Positions 6,536 to 14,033 of a stretch of DNA of 23,678 nucleotides are shown here, one piece after another (position 1 is the first letter of the stretch; each line of letters begins with the position of its first letter). The position numbers and the translations under genes were made by a program. The notes beneath the pieces are model-generated. The model saw nothing but the letters and a program-made list of their open reading frames with translations, had not been told where the DNA came from and did no database searches. This DNA comes from Dehalococcoidia bacterium. GTDB taxonomy: Bacteria; Chloroflexota; Dehalococcoidia; SAR202; UBA826. The stretch covers positions 1 to 23,678 of the forward strand of contig DTSF01000276.1 of NCBI GenBank assembly GCA_012965485.1, given 5' to 3'.

Positions 6536-6852
6536 TTATTACTAGATTAGTTTGTTGCGGTAACAATTGTTGACTCAAATAACAGGGCAATATAAAAACA
6601 GGATACAAAGAGTAATCCAGCGGTAAATCCACACACCTGCGAGCATTACCCATCTATATGAAATATTTTGTTGTGAAGATTCTTTCATTAACCAACGATA
6701 TTTTTTGTATGATGCGAAATTGTTCAGACATCAATAAAATTTTGAGACAGTAACTCCCCCAGTGCAAGGGATAAACTTCAATGCCAGTTTAGTATTTAAT
6801 ACAACGGTGTATACTTTTGCGCCCGAGCATGTGATGAATAGGAGATTTATAT
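6536..6852 (+). other. 317-bp intergenic region, no gene recognised
   Basis: I see no convincing gene here. A 37-codon minus-strand frame (6575-6688) has a hydrophobic stretch but no ribosome site. The right part holds the probable promoter of the downstream dehydrogenase. No RNA gene or riboswitch pattern stood out by eye. Confidence 0.5.
6787..6815 (+). promoter_or_regulatory. Possible promoter of the 6853 dehydrogenase
   Basis: TATACT at 6810-6815 is a good -10 box about 38 nt before the ATG. The -35 region near 6787-6793 (GTTTAGT) is poor, so activation by a regulator or a weak promoter is likely. The downstream gene has a clear AGGAG site. Confidence 0.3.
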
Positions 6853-7833
6853 ATGCCAGAAAAGAAAGTATTTGTTACTAGGATTATAGTCCCAGATGCA
6901 ATTTCCAAGCTGGAACAAAATTTTGAAGTGGAGATCTGGGATCAGCCAGTCCCTCCACCAAAGAAATTGGTTATACAGAAAGCACAAGAGTGCGATGGAA
7001 TGATGATCGAGTCTAATGACATCATGGATGATGAAGTGTTTTCCGGTGCTGACCGTTTGAAAGTTGTCGGAACCAGAGCAATAGGAATTGACAATATAGA
7101 TCTGGAATCAGCAACTAAAAATGGTGTTTTTGTTGGTAACACCCCCGGGATATTACATGAGTCGTGCGCCGACTTTACGATGGGATTGATACTTTCTTTG
7201 GCTCGTCAAGTAACCCGCTCTAACAGAAAGGTCATTGCCGGGGACTGGAAGATTTTTGATCAGACCCCATATTTGGGTACTGATGTGTACGGTAAAACTT
7301 TGGGGTTGATCGGTCTTGGCCTGATAGGCACAGCGGTCGCCAAACGGGCAAGAGGATTCGATATGGATATCCTCTATCACTCCAGGACACGTAAACCGGA
7401 TGCTGAAGATGTATATGGACTTAAGTGGGTTCCTGATTTGGATGGACTTTTGTCTGCATCGGATTATGTGTCTGTCCATGTTCCCCTCGGACCGGAAACC
7501 CAGGGGTTTATTGGTTCAAAAGAAATTCAAAAGATGAATAAGAACGCTTTTTTAATAAATACTTCCAGAGGAGGAACAGTAGACCCAGATGCCCTGCGAG
7601 AAGCCTTAACCGCTGGAGAAATAGCCGGAGCGGCTTTGGATGTTACTTTGCCTGAACCAATATCGCCGGATGACCCTTTGGTCCACATGGAGAATGTCAT
7701 TATCACTCCTCATATCGCTAGTGCCAGCGCGGCCACTCTTCGGAGAATGGGCCTGATGGCAGCGGACAATGTTATTTCACACCTCAAAGGAGAGCCGATG
7801 CCTGCCTGTTTAAACCCGGAGGCAGGAGGGTAG
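6853..7833 (+). CDS. D-2-hydroxyacid dehydrogenase, NAD-dependent (phosphoglycerate dehydrogenase-like)
   Basis: The 326-residue protein has the two-domain fold of D-isomer 2-hydroxyacid dehydrogenases. The NAD-binding loop is GLIGLGLIGTAVAKRA (residues 151-166) with the dinucleotide fold continuing to LYHSRT. The catalytic triad is R239 (INTSRGG), E268 (DVTLPEP) and H287 (ITPHIAS). It lacks the C-terminal ACT domain of long SerA enzymes. It should interconvert a 2-keto acid and a D-2-hydroxy acid with NAD(P)H; the substrate could be glyoxylate, hydroxypyruvate, 3-phosphoglycerate or a sugar acid. AGGAG lies before ATG 6853. A lipoprotein gene follows after 20 nt, but a common function is not obvious. 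Confidence 0.9.
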   Translation: MPEKKVFVTRIIVPDAISKLEQNFEVEIWDQPVPPPKKLVIQKAQECDGMMIESNDIMDDEVFSGADRLKVVGTRAIGIDNIDLESATKNGVFVGNTPGILHESCADFTMGLILSLARQVTRSNRKVIAGDWKIFDQTPYLGTDVYGKTLGLIGLGLIGTAVAKRARGFDMDILYHSRTRKPDAEDVYGLKWVPDLDGLLSASDYVSVHVPLGPETQGFIGSKEIQKMNKNAFLINTSRGGTVDPDALREALTAGEIAGAALDVTLPEPISPDDPLVHMENVIITPHIASASAATLRRMGLMAADNVISHLKGEPMPACLNPEAGG

Positions 7834-7853
7834 CGCGTGGCCTTTTGCCTATC

Positions 7854-8801
7854 ATGAGCATCCGACAGTTAAACCTCACATGTATGTGTATTCTTGTGAT
7901 GCTTACCATTTCAGCATGTTTTTTGGTGGAGTCGGAGAAAGGGGAACCTATTACAGCCACTCAGGAGCCAACACCTGTCGTGGTAATTCTTCCTGTCGCT
8001 ACTGCTGCTGATAAACATTCTGTAACTCCGAGCCCTTCACCTACATCCATTTACACCGCCGTTCCTATACCACCGGTGACTCCTGTAAAAATTAGAGAAA
8101 TAGTCAAACCTGAAGTTGAGGACAAAACTCTTCAGGAAAAAACGTTTGACTCTCTTTCTAAAATAGATTCGTTTAAATATATTCTGGAAGGTATTGCTCG
8201 AGTTGATGCGGGAGGTATTTTGGTAGGGGTACCACTTTCAGCATCGGGAGCTGTAACTTCTTCCGCCTCCCTATCTAAATTTGAAGCTAATTTGTTAGGC
8301 ATAGGTTTGTATGTGGAATCTGTAAAATTAGGAGATAATATCTATACCAGAGAATCTTCTTTAGAGGAATGGAAAGATAGTCAAAATTTGGGTATCGGAC
8401 ATATATCAGATAATTTTTTGAAGGCTGTCGGGGACTCTTTTTTGAAAGTTGATGTTAGTGGAAGCGATATCCTGACAACGCAAGAAAAAATCACTTTTTC
8501 ATTTAATGAAAGTGGACCGGTTGGTTCTGTCACTCCATTATTTGAATTAATTGCCACTGAGGAGGAGGCTCAAAGATTCTCTCCTGAAAAATGGAAGGTG
8601 AAGTTGGAGGTGGATTCTGATAATTACGAAATTTCCAAAATTATCTCCGAATTTTCTTTAAGTAACGGTGGCCAATTCCTTTCGGAAGTATTTGGTATGG
8701 AAGGGTTATCAGAGGTAGGCAGTACCGATGTTGAGCTCCTGATAAAGTTTAGCCAGGTTGGTGAGGATTTCTCTATCGTGATTCCTCAATTAGCTCGTTA
8801 G
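7854..8801 (+). CDS. Secreted lipoprotein, LppX/LprG-like (DUF1396-type) fold likely
   Basis: From ATG 7854 the 315-residue protein begins with a signal peptide of lipoprotein type: a short basic N-terminus (SIRQ), a hydrophobic core (CILVMLTI) and lipobox ISAC with the modified C22. A proline/threonine-rich linker follows (about residues 30-75), then a globular domain starting at FDSLSKIDSFKYILEG, with alternating beta-strands resembling the LolA/LppX_LprAFG fold that carries lipids in actinobacteria and Chloroflexota. It should be anchored to the outside of the cytoplasmic membrane. A TTG at 7845 is an alternative start; GGAGG near 7819-7830 is rather far upstream of both. Family assignment is by pattern and not certain; the lipoprotein signal is clear. 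Confidence 0.75.
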   Translation: MSIRQLNLTCMCILVMLTISACFLVESEKGEPITATQEPTPVVVILPVATAADKHSVTPSPSPTSIYTAVPIPPVTPVKIREIVKPEVEDKTLQEKTFDSLSKIDSFKYILEGIARVDAGGILVGVPLSASGAVTSSASLSKFEANLLGIGLYVESVKLGDNIYTRESSLEEWKDSQNLGIGHISDNFLKAVGDSFLKVDVSGSDILTTQEKITFSFNESGPVGSVTPLFELIATEEEAQRFSPEKWKVKLEVDSDNYEISKIISEFSLSNGGQFLSEVFGMEGLSEVGSTDVELLIKFSQVGEDFSIVIPQLAR

Positions 8802-9061
8802 CTGTCATATCCTGATACTACGACCTCTTCAGTAACGACTGCCCTGTGCCTCAATGCTGCTACTGGTTTCTATTCCTCTGAATTTCTAAATTTAACCATA
8901 TCTTCCCGCGTGGAGAACTCCAATATGACTATTCTATTAGGTTGCCAGGTAGTGTCATCTGCCAAAATTTCTCCTCCACGCACTAGATATTTTCCTCCAT
9001 ATTCCTCGATGATACTCGAGACCTTTTCATATATTCCCGTAGATTACCCAGTATTTAACAT
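8798..9061 (-). pseudogene. DUF1330 family gene, frameshifted and with an in-frame TAG
   Basis: On the minus strand, one frame gives EKVSSIIEEYGGKYLVRGGE, then WQPNRIVILEF and REDMVKFRNSEE, a clear DUF1330 core (usual form 'YGGRYLVRGG ... W.P.R.vviEF ... A..Wy.S.eY'). A TAG follows at the conserved Tyr of 'SPEY', after which the frame resumes as KPVAALRHRAV...VVVSGYDS, matching the normal C-terminus. Upstream the frame meets a TAA, while another frame reads NVKYWVIYGN, which looks like the true N-terminus, so a small indel near 9020-9040 has also hit the gene. DUF1330 proteins are about 95-100 residues with a dimeric alpha/beta-barrel fold and unclear function. Its end overlaps the end of the convergent lipoprotein gene by a few bases. 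Confidence 0.72.
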
Positions 9062-9102
9062 TAATGCTGCTTATTGATTAAACAGCTATTTTTTTCTCCC
9101 GA

Positions 9103-10479
9103 TCATTTGATTTTTGCGCGTATGCCCTTACCAGGCAATGCTCCTTCTTCTAATTTTGAGTTGGATACCACAGGAACCCCATTAACAATCACATGATTTA
9201 GACCTATAGGCGGTTTGATCGGGTCTGTGTAGGTCGATTGGTCTTTTACAGTCAACGGGTCGAAAACTACTATGTCAGCGTCTGCTCCCTGTTTTATTCT
9301 ACCTTTATTCAAGAATGCGGGAGCTCGCCCCTGAAGTCTTTGAGCGGGCATAATAGTCATTTTTGAAAGTGCAGACATTAAATCTAAATCACCGTTTTCC
9401 CTCACATGTTCTCCAAGTACTTTGGTGTAAGAGCCGGCCGTCCTCGGATGTCCTTTCCCATCCTCAATAATACTATCGGTCGCAATCATGGTTAATGGAC
9501 TTTTTATAGCAGCTTTCATCGATTCTTCCGGAGTCGAGAACGTTATTATCCAGCCTCCACTCTCCCTATACTCTGAGAATGTTTTAGCAGTTAAATATTC
9601 TCCTGTGTCAGGCCGCATAAGTTGTTCATAGTCGATGCCGTAATTCTCTTGCCAACCATCGTCGAACAATGCTGATTCGATCTTTGTCATCCCAGCAGTG
9701 TATGGATAGCACTCAGTAGTGACATCCAAACCCGACTGATTTGCTCCGGCAATCATATCTAAAAGTTGTGGAACAGCTCTCATCCCAGTGCTATTCAAAT
9801 GGACTACATGTAGAGGGGCTCCTGTAATCGCTGCAGCTGCTATAACTTCTTCCAAGGCCTCTATAGCGTTGGATGGTTCCAAATGGCCTTTGCCTCTGAG
9901 ATGCACATGGCAGGAGGCATCATATTCTGCAGCAACTTTAAACATTTGTATGACTTCCCAGCGACTAGCCCCCCTTGTGTAGTCTAGTCCGAAGCCTACT
10001 GCCAGGGCCCCTTTTTCGAGGCCTTTCCTTAATAGGTGCTGCATCTCCGCTATTTCCGGGTTGCTTGCCAGTTTCCTGCCGGCATCTCCTGAAGGTAGAA
10101 ATACTCCAGGGTCCTTCATCACTTTCATCCTAACCGGTATGTGTCCTATGCTAGCACCGAAATTTATAGGTGATTGGTTTTCCCATTTGGAATAGAAATG
10201 CTCTATGTCACTTGTTCCTACTTCAAGTTCAAGGGTGGTTGTAACACCATCTAATGCTTGTACTTCAAAAATTTGAGTATCTTGGGGATGACAATGCAAA
10301 TCTATAAATCCGGGACATAATATTTGTCCTGGTGCATCTATCACCTGCTCACCATTCAATGGTAAGTCACTGATCATCGCTATTTTGCCTTGAGATATAC
10401 CTACATTTTTTAATTGGTCAAGCCTTGATTCTGGATCCATTACGTGAGCTTTGTTTATGACTATGTCGTAATTGGTCAT
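9103..10479 (-). CDS. N-acyl-D-amino-acid deacylase / D-aminoacylase-like amidohydrolase
   Basis: The 458-residue protein is a metal-dependent amidohydrolase. The small beta-sandwich halves lie at both ends (residues 1-55 and about 395-458, ADIVVFDPLTV). The barrel opens with GFIDLHCHPQ (H62, H64), continues with ELEVG (E86, at the bridging-ligand position held by Cys in classical D-aminoacylase), HVHLRGKGH (H191/H193), HVVHLNSTG (H224/H227) and the acid of ATDSIIEDGKGHPR (D335). The HPRTAGSY segment is typical of D-aminoacylases. It should hydrolyse an N-acyl-D-amino acid or a related amide. It is the last gene of a seven-gene minus-strand run, 19 nt after the SMP-30 gene. Its ribosome site is weak (AGAAG). 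Confidence 0.87.
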   Translation of the reverse strand: MTNYDIVINKAHVMDPESRLDQLKNVGISQGKIAMISDLPLNGEQVIDAPGQILCPGFIDLHCHPQDTQIFEVQALDGVTTTLELEVGTSDIEHFYSKWENQSPINFGASIGHIPVRMKVMKDPGVFLPSGDAGRKLASNPEIAEMQHLLRKGLEKGALAVGFGLDYTRGASRWEVIQMFKVAAEYDASCHVHLRGKGHLEPSNAIEALEEVIAAAAITGAPLHVVHLNSTGMRAVPQLLDMIAGANQSGLDVTTECYPYTAGMTKIESALFDDGWQENYGIDYEQLMRPDTGEYLTAKTFSEYRESGGWIITFSTPEESMKAAIKSPLTMIATDSIIEDGKGHPRTAGSYTKVLGEHVRENGDLDLMSALSKMTIMPAQRLQGRAPAFLNKGRIKQGADADIVVFDPLTVKDQSTYTDPIKPPIGLNHVIVNGVPVVSNSKLEEGALPGKGIRAKIK

Positions 10480-10498
10480 GTTGTGTTCTTCTACTTGG

Positions 10499-11398
10499 TT
10501 AGTTTGTGTGTATGGGAAGCGATGTGTTCCCTTTGGAATTTAGCCCGATTTTATAAAGCCCTGTTCTGGCTGTGATGAACAAGGTATGGCCATCTTCTCC
10601 CCAGCCGCAATTTGCTGGAATTTCTGGCATAAGTATTTTCCCCAGTAGTTCGGATTCTGTTGAGAATACCCATATCCCGCCCGGTCCAGTTGAATAAACC
10701 CGTCCTTCGGTATCGATCTTCATTCCATCCGGGACGCCTTCTTCACCCGTGTCCAAATCTGCAAATTGCTTGCCATTGACGGGATGGCCATCATCATCTA
10801 TCTCGTATACATTGATAAATTTTTCCATTGAATCGGCTACATACAATTTTTTTTCATCGGGTGAAAAGGCTATCCCGTTTGGGCCTGTCATGTCTTTGAT
10901 CAATAGTTCCAGTCCCGTCCCGTTCGAAGACACTCTAAAAACACCGTTAAAATCTAATTCTTTTCCTTGGGTTCTATTCATCAAACCGTATGGAGGATCG
11001 GTGAAGTAAATCCAACCGTCTGATTTCACCACCACGTCGTTCGGACTGTTTAATCTTTTCCCCTTGTAACGAGTGGCGACTGCCTTTATATTGCCATTGG
11101 AGTCAGTCATGGATACACGCCGATTGGTATGTTCGCAAGCTATCAGGTTACCGTCATGGTCAAGTGTTAAACCGTTTGAATTGCCACTCGGATATTTGTA
11201 TGTAGATATACTTGCCCCTTCCTCATCAACGTGATATCTAACAATCCTGCTATTCGGAATGTCCGAGAAAAGGAGGTCTCCACTCGCCCATATTGGTCCT
11301 TCAGTGAATGCAAATCCCGTTGCTATGTGTTCGACAGAAGAGTCCTCGTTGAGTATTTCTGTGAATGCATCAGAACGAATATCAAAAGATGAAGTCAT
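10499..11398 (-). CDS. SMP-30/gluconolactonase/LRE family lactonase
   Basis: The 299-residue protein is a six-bladed propeller lactonase. Metal ligands are visible: E33 (FTEGPIW), N174 (GPNGIAFSPD) and D224 (VPDGMK), matching the Glu, Asn and Asp of SMP-30/gluconolactonase. NSPNDVVV at 117-124 supplies the other conserved Asn. It should open a sugar-acid lactone to the free aldonic acid, in the cytoplasm since no signal peptide is seen. I chose ATG 11398 because AAGGAG lies 8 nt upstream; the in-frame GTG at 11407 overlaps that site. It sits in an operon with a KDG-type kinase, an aldolase and a hydroxyacid dehydrogenase, which fits sugar-acid catabolism. Confidence 0.9.
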   Translation of the reverse strand: MTSSFDIRSDAFTEILNEDSSVEHIATGFAFTEGPIWASGDLLFSDIPNSRIVRYHVDEEGASISTYKYPSGNSNGLTLDHDGNLIACEHTNRRVSMTDSNGNIKAVATRYKGKRLNSPNDVVVKSDGWIYFTDPPYGLMNRTQGKELDFNGVFRVSSNGTGLELLIKDMTGPNGIAFSPDEKKLYVADSMEKFINVYEIDDDGHPVNGKQFADLDTGEEGVPDGMKIDTEGRVYSTGPGGIWVFSTESELLGKILMPEIPANCGWGEDGHTLFITARTGLYKIGLNSKGNTSLPIHTN

Positions 11399-11418
11399 AG
11401 CTTTCACTCCTTGTTATT

Positions 11419-11811
11419 TTAAAAGCTTGTCGGCCATGGGCCTATTTCTGGTTTTGCTTCGGATTGCCCCGGCCAGGGAGGCATAGTGGAAATAATAAAC
11501 TTAAGGCGCTTCTTCCCGGTGCTTCTAAATTGAAATTTTGTATGTTTTGGAATAGTGAGGGACACCCCGGGTTCAACCTTTACCGTTTCATCCATATTTC
11601 CCTGTTGGCGCCATACCAAACCTTCACCTTCAGTAAAAAACCATATTTCTTCGACACTTCTATGGGATACAGAACTAGAAGTTAGGCCTGGGGCTAGGGT
11701 GCACTCGCTTAACCCCCCTCCTTTCAATTCGTGAAATAGTCTTATTTCTGAACCGTCGGGTGCTTTAACGTGACTTGAAGGAATATGGCCGGTTTGAAAT
11801 TTAGAAGGCAT
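11419..11811 (-). CDS. Cupin-domain protein
   Basis: The 130-residue protein is a single cupin. The first cupin motif is SVSHRSVEEIWFFTEGEG (His, Glu and Gly in the expected spacing) and the second is VEPGVSLTIPKHTKFQFRSTG. It carries enough His/Glu residues for one metal. Small cupins in sugar-acid operons act as isomerases, epimerases or lyases, or as sensors; which one cannot be told. It lies 20 nt upstream of the SMP-30 gene and 30 nt downstream of the small alpha/beta-barrel gene, inside the same operon. The ribosome site is weak. Confidence 0.85.
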   Translation of the reverse strand: MPSKFQTGHIPSSHVKAPDGSEIRLFHELKGGGLSECTLAPGLTSSSVSHRSVEEIWFFTEGEGLVWRQQGNMDETVKVEPGVSLTIPKHTKFQFRSTGKKRLKFIISTMPPWPGQSEAKPEIGPWPTSF

Positions 11812-11841
11812 ATATAGGTCTGTGTTGTTAATTATTTTGGA

Positions 11842-12162
11842 TTAATCGCCCATCAGGGATGGATCAACAGTTTCATAAAATTCTATGTGTTGGCTTTCAA
11901 GAAGAGGTCTATATTTGGCTCCTGCTTCCATTGCTTCCTTAGGAATGTCATTTCCCTCCCTACCTGGAGACATGATTGCATCATCAAACCATTCCAATAT
12001 GACGATATTTTGTTCTCCTGGAAGTGTATATCCATTGTATGAAACGGTGAATTCACCCCTGTGCCCTGAATCCCGATAAATTTTTGCTTGTTGATAGACA
12101 AGTTTTGCCACATTACCTGCTTCGCCAGGCTTGGTTCTATAAACACGTCTGATTCTGTACAT
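11842..12162 (-). CDS. Small dimeric alpha/beta-barrel-like protein (106 aa)
   Basis: The 106-residue protein starts MYRIRRVYRTKPGEAGNVAKL, with a central VILEWFDDA strand. This is the beta-alpha-beta pattern of dimeric alpha/beta-barrel (ABM/NIPSNAP-like) proteins, where the first strand ends in 'KPG' and a helix follows. No catalytic residue set is recognisable. ATG 12162 has GGAG 7 nt upstream. It lies between the KDG kinase and cupin genes, so it probably acts on a pathway intermediate or protects the enzymes. Exact family unknown. Confidence 0.75.
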   Translation of the reverse strand: MYRIRRVYRTKPGEAGNVAKLVYQQAKIYRDSGHRGEFTVSYNGYTLPGEQNIVILEWFDDAIMSPGREGNDIPKEAMEAGAKYRPLLESQHIEFYETVDPSLMGD

Positions 12163-12231
12163 CGATTAACTCCGGTTTTGGTTATTTTGATTACATATTA
12201 ACTGACGAGAAGTTTGCAGGGTATAGATAGG

Positions 12232-13215
12232 TCAAAGTAATCCAATAAAATCCTCAATTTCTGCAAGAGTAGGCATCGCAGCAGTATCCCCTTTTTTGGT
12301 GCAGGTAAGGGCCCCGCAGATATTCCCTACTTTCAACGCTTTGGTCAGCGGCTCTACCTGATTTTCATGCTCAGTCTTAAGGAAATCGCGCAAGGAAATA
12401 TTTTGCCGGATTAAAGTACCGAGAAAGCCGGCCACAAACGCGTCGCCTGCTCCGACAGGGTCAATAACCTCGATTTCGATGCTGGGTTCACGAATGTGGT
12501 TGGTTCCATTGAAAAGTACTGCTCCAGATTCTCCATCTGTCACGATAATTAGTGTTCCGGGCCTTTTATGGAAGTTAGCAGCATATTCATCCGCTGAAAG
12601 ATTTAGCTGCCAGATTGCCTCTGCTTCATCGTGCCCCACTTTAAATATAGATATGAATGGCAAAAGTTTTTCTAATGTGTTTTTGGCTTCAGTTGGGTTC
12701 CAGAGTTGCTCTCGGTAATTGACATCTAGACAAACAGGGATATTCATTTCATCACAGAATTCTAGAGCCTTGACCACAGTTTCTAAGTTCGTCCTACTGA
12801 GTGCTGGTGTGATCCCTGTAATATGCAGCACGTCCGCTTTTTGTAAGTGTTTTTTTACCTGCTGAAACGGGATCTCACTAGCGGCACTTCCTTTTCTAAA
12901 ATACGTTTTTACATGTTGACCGTCTGCATGGTGGTTTAGATAGGAAATTCCCGTTTTTTCACCAAAATAAATGGGGGCGTCAATTTTGATATGTTGCGAA
13001 ACAATTTTTTGGATTAGCCTACCTGCATCATCTTCGCCGAGGCGGCTGACCCAATAAATTTCGGCTCGATCTTTAGTTATCTTTGATAGATTAATTGCAA
13101 CATTCGATTCAGCACCAGCCACATCAGGGGAATATCGTTTTTTTGGGTTAAATGATCCAGTGTAGTCGGCGTTGTACTGGACCATGGTTTCCCCGAAAGT
13201 TATGAATTTTTGCAC
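12232..13215 (-). CDS. kdgK: PfkB-family sugar kinase, 2-keto-3-deoxygluconate kinase-like
   Basis: The 327-residue protein is a ribokinase-fold kinase. The N-terminal substrate loop is DVAGAESNVAINLSK (residues 31-45), there is a sugar-acid contact region YFRKGSAASE (105-114), LDVNYREQLW (163-172), and the ATP/anion-hole motif DPVGAGDAFVAGF with catalytic D258. The AGAESNVA and YFRKGSAA motifs match KDG kinases better than ribokinases. It should phosphorylate 2-keto-3-deoxygluconate or a similar 2-keto-3-deoxy sugar acid to its 6-phosphate. The start is GTG 13213-13215 with AAGG close upstream. It is 34 nt after an HpcH/HpaI aldolase, so both phosphorylated and non-phosphorylated cleavage may occur. 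Confidence 0.85.
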   Translation of the reverse strand: MQKFITFGETMVQYNADYTGSFNPKKRYSPDVAGAESNVAINLSKITKDRAEIYWVSRLGEDDAGRLIQKIVSQHIKIDAPIYFGEKTGISYLNHHADGQHVKTYFRKGSAASEIPFQQVKKHLQKADVLHITGITPALSRTNLETVVKALEFCDEMNIPVCLDVNYREQLWNPTEAKNTLEKLLPFISIFKVGHDEAEAIWQLNLSADEYAANFHKRPGTLIIVTDGESGAVLFNGTNHIREPSIEIEVIDPVGAGDAFVAGFLGTLIRQNISLRDFLKTEHENQVEPLTKALKVGNICGALTCTKKGDTAAMPTLAEIEDFIGLL

Positions 13216-13249
13216 GGGTCCTTCCCTTGAAAAATTGTCATGGCGTTTC

Positions 13250-14008
13250 TTATTTGATCGCTTTTGTTACAGTTTCGTGGAATTTTTCTGCCCCCTCGGC
13301 TAGCCATGGGAGATAGCTGAATGAAAAAAAGCGGGCTCCTAAATCTATGTATCTTCCTACTGCCTCGGTTCCGGCTAGTGTGCCTGCTGTTCTACCCGAG
13401 GAACTGATTTTTTTTATGGCATCTTCCACAACTTCTTTTACTTCTCTCCGGCCCGCTCCTCCAGGGTAGCCCATGGTTTGGGCTAAATCTCCTGGGGCTA
13501 CAAAGAACACATCAATGTTTTCAACTTCAAGTATTTCGTCGAGGTTATGGACCGCAATGATATCTTCGATCAAGATGATCAGCATGGTTTGATCATTTGC
13601 CTGGTTGAAATAGTCATCCACTCCTATACCTTGCCTACTGGTGAAAGAACCTCTGTTTCCTATCGGCGCGAATTTACCGGAATCCACTACTGAAAGTGCC
13701 TCCTCTTTGGTATTGATGTGAGGAACTGTGATTGCTTGGGCACCAAGATCGAAAGTTCTGTAGATGGTGGCCGGTTCATTTTGGTGAACCCGCACGATAG
13801 GAGTCATATCCCAGAGGTCACAGGCTCTTGTTAAGTCGGGTATGTTGTTGAAATCTACAGGACCGTGCTCCCCTTCTAGCCACATTGCGTCAAATCCCAA
13901 AGGACCAAAGTGCTCTATTAAATCTCCATTCATAGGTCCCATAGGGACTGACACTATTTTTCCATCGCTTAAATTCTTTTTTGCTTTATTTTGTCTCAAG
14001 TTACTCAT
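13250..14008 (-). CDS. HpcH/HpaI family class II aldolase (2-keto-3-deoxy acid aldolase)
   Basis: The 252-residue TIM barrel keeps the family's catalytic and metal residues in nearly the published positions: H48 (GEHGP), R73 (IVRVHQNEP), E148 (LIEDI) and D174 (APGDLAQ). GAQAITVPHINTKEEA is the phosphate/carboxylate-binding segment. These metal-dependent enzymes split 2-keto-3-deoxy (or 4-hydroxy-2-keto) acids to pyruvate and an aldehyde. With a KDG-type kinase next door, a sugar-acid-derived substrate is likely. GAGAGG lies 6 nt before ATG 14008. It is the second gene of the minus-strand operon, 25 nt after the dehydrogenase. Confidence 0.92.
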   Translation of the reverse strand: MSNLRQNKAKKNLSDGKIVSVPMGPMNGDLIEHFGPLGFDAMWLEGEHGPVDFNNIPDLTRACDLWDMTPIVRVHQNEPATIYRTFDLGAQAITVPHINTKEEALSVVDSGKFAPIGNRGSFTSRQGIGVDDYFNQANDQTMLIILIEDIIAVHNLDEILEVENIDVFFVAPGDLAQTMGYPGGAGRREVKEVVEDAIKKISSSGRTAGTLAGTEAVGRYIDLGARFFSFSYLPWLAEGAEKFHETVTKAIK

Positions 14009-14033
14009 TGGGTTCCTCTCGTTTGCTTGGTTA

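Noticed and set aside
6575..6688. 37-codon minus-strand frame starting MKESSQQNIS with a hydrophobic stretch
   Set aside because: No ribosome site, very short, and AT-rich DNA readily gives hydrophobic frames; nothing links it to a family.
7801..7826. Inverted repeat CCTGCCT/AGGCAGG with a 12-nt loop at the end of the 6853 dehydrogenase gene
   Set aside because: No T-tract follows and it lies within coding sequence, so it is not a convincing terminator.
11883..12146. An alternative 87-codon frame overlapping the small alpha/beta-barrel gene
   Set aside because: Opposite phase of a well-supported gene with its own ribosome site; no family pattern.
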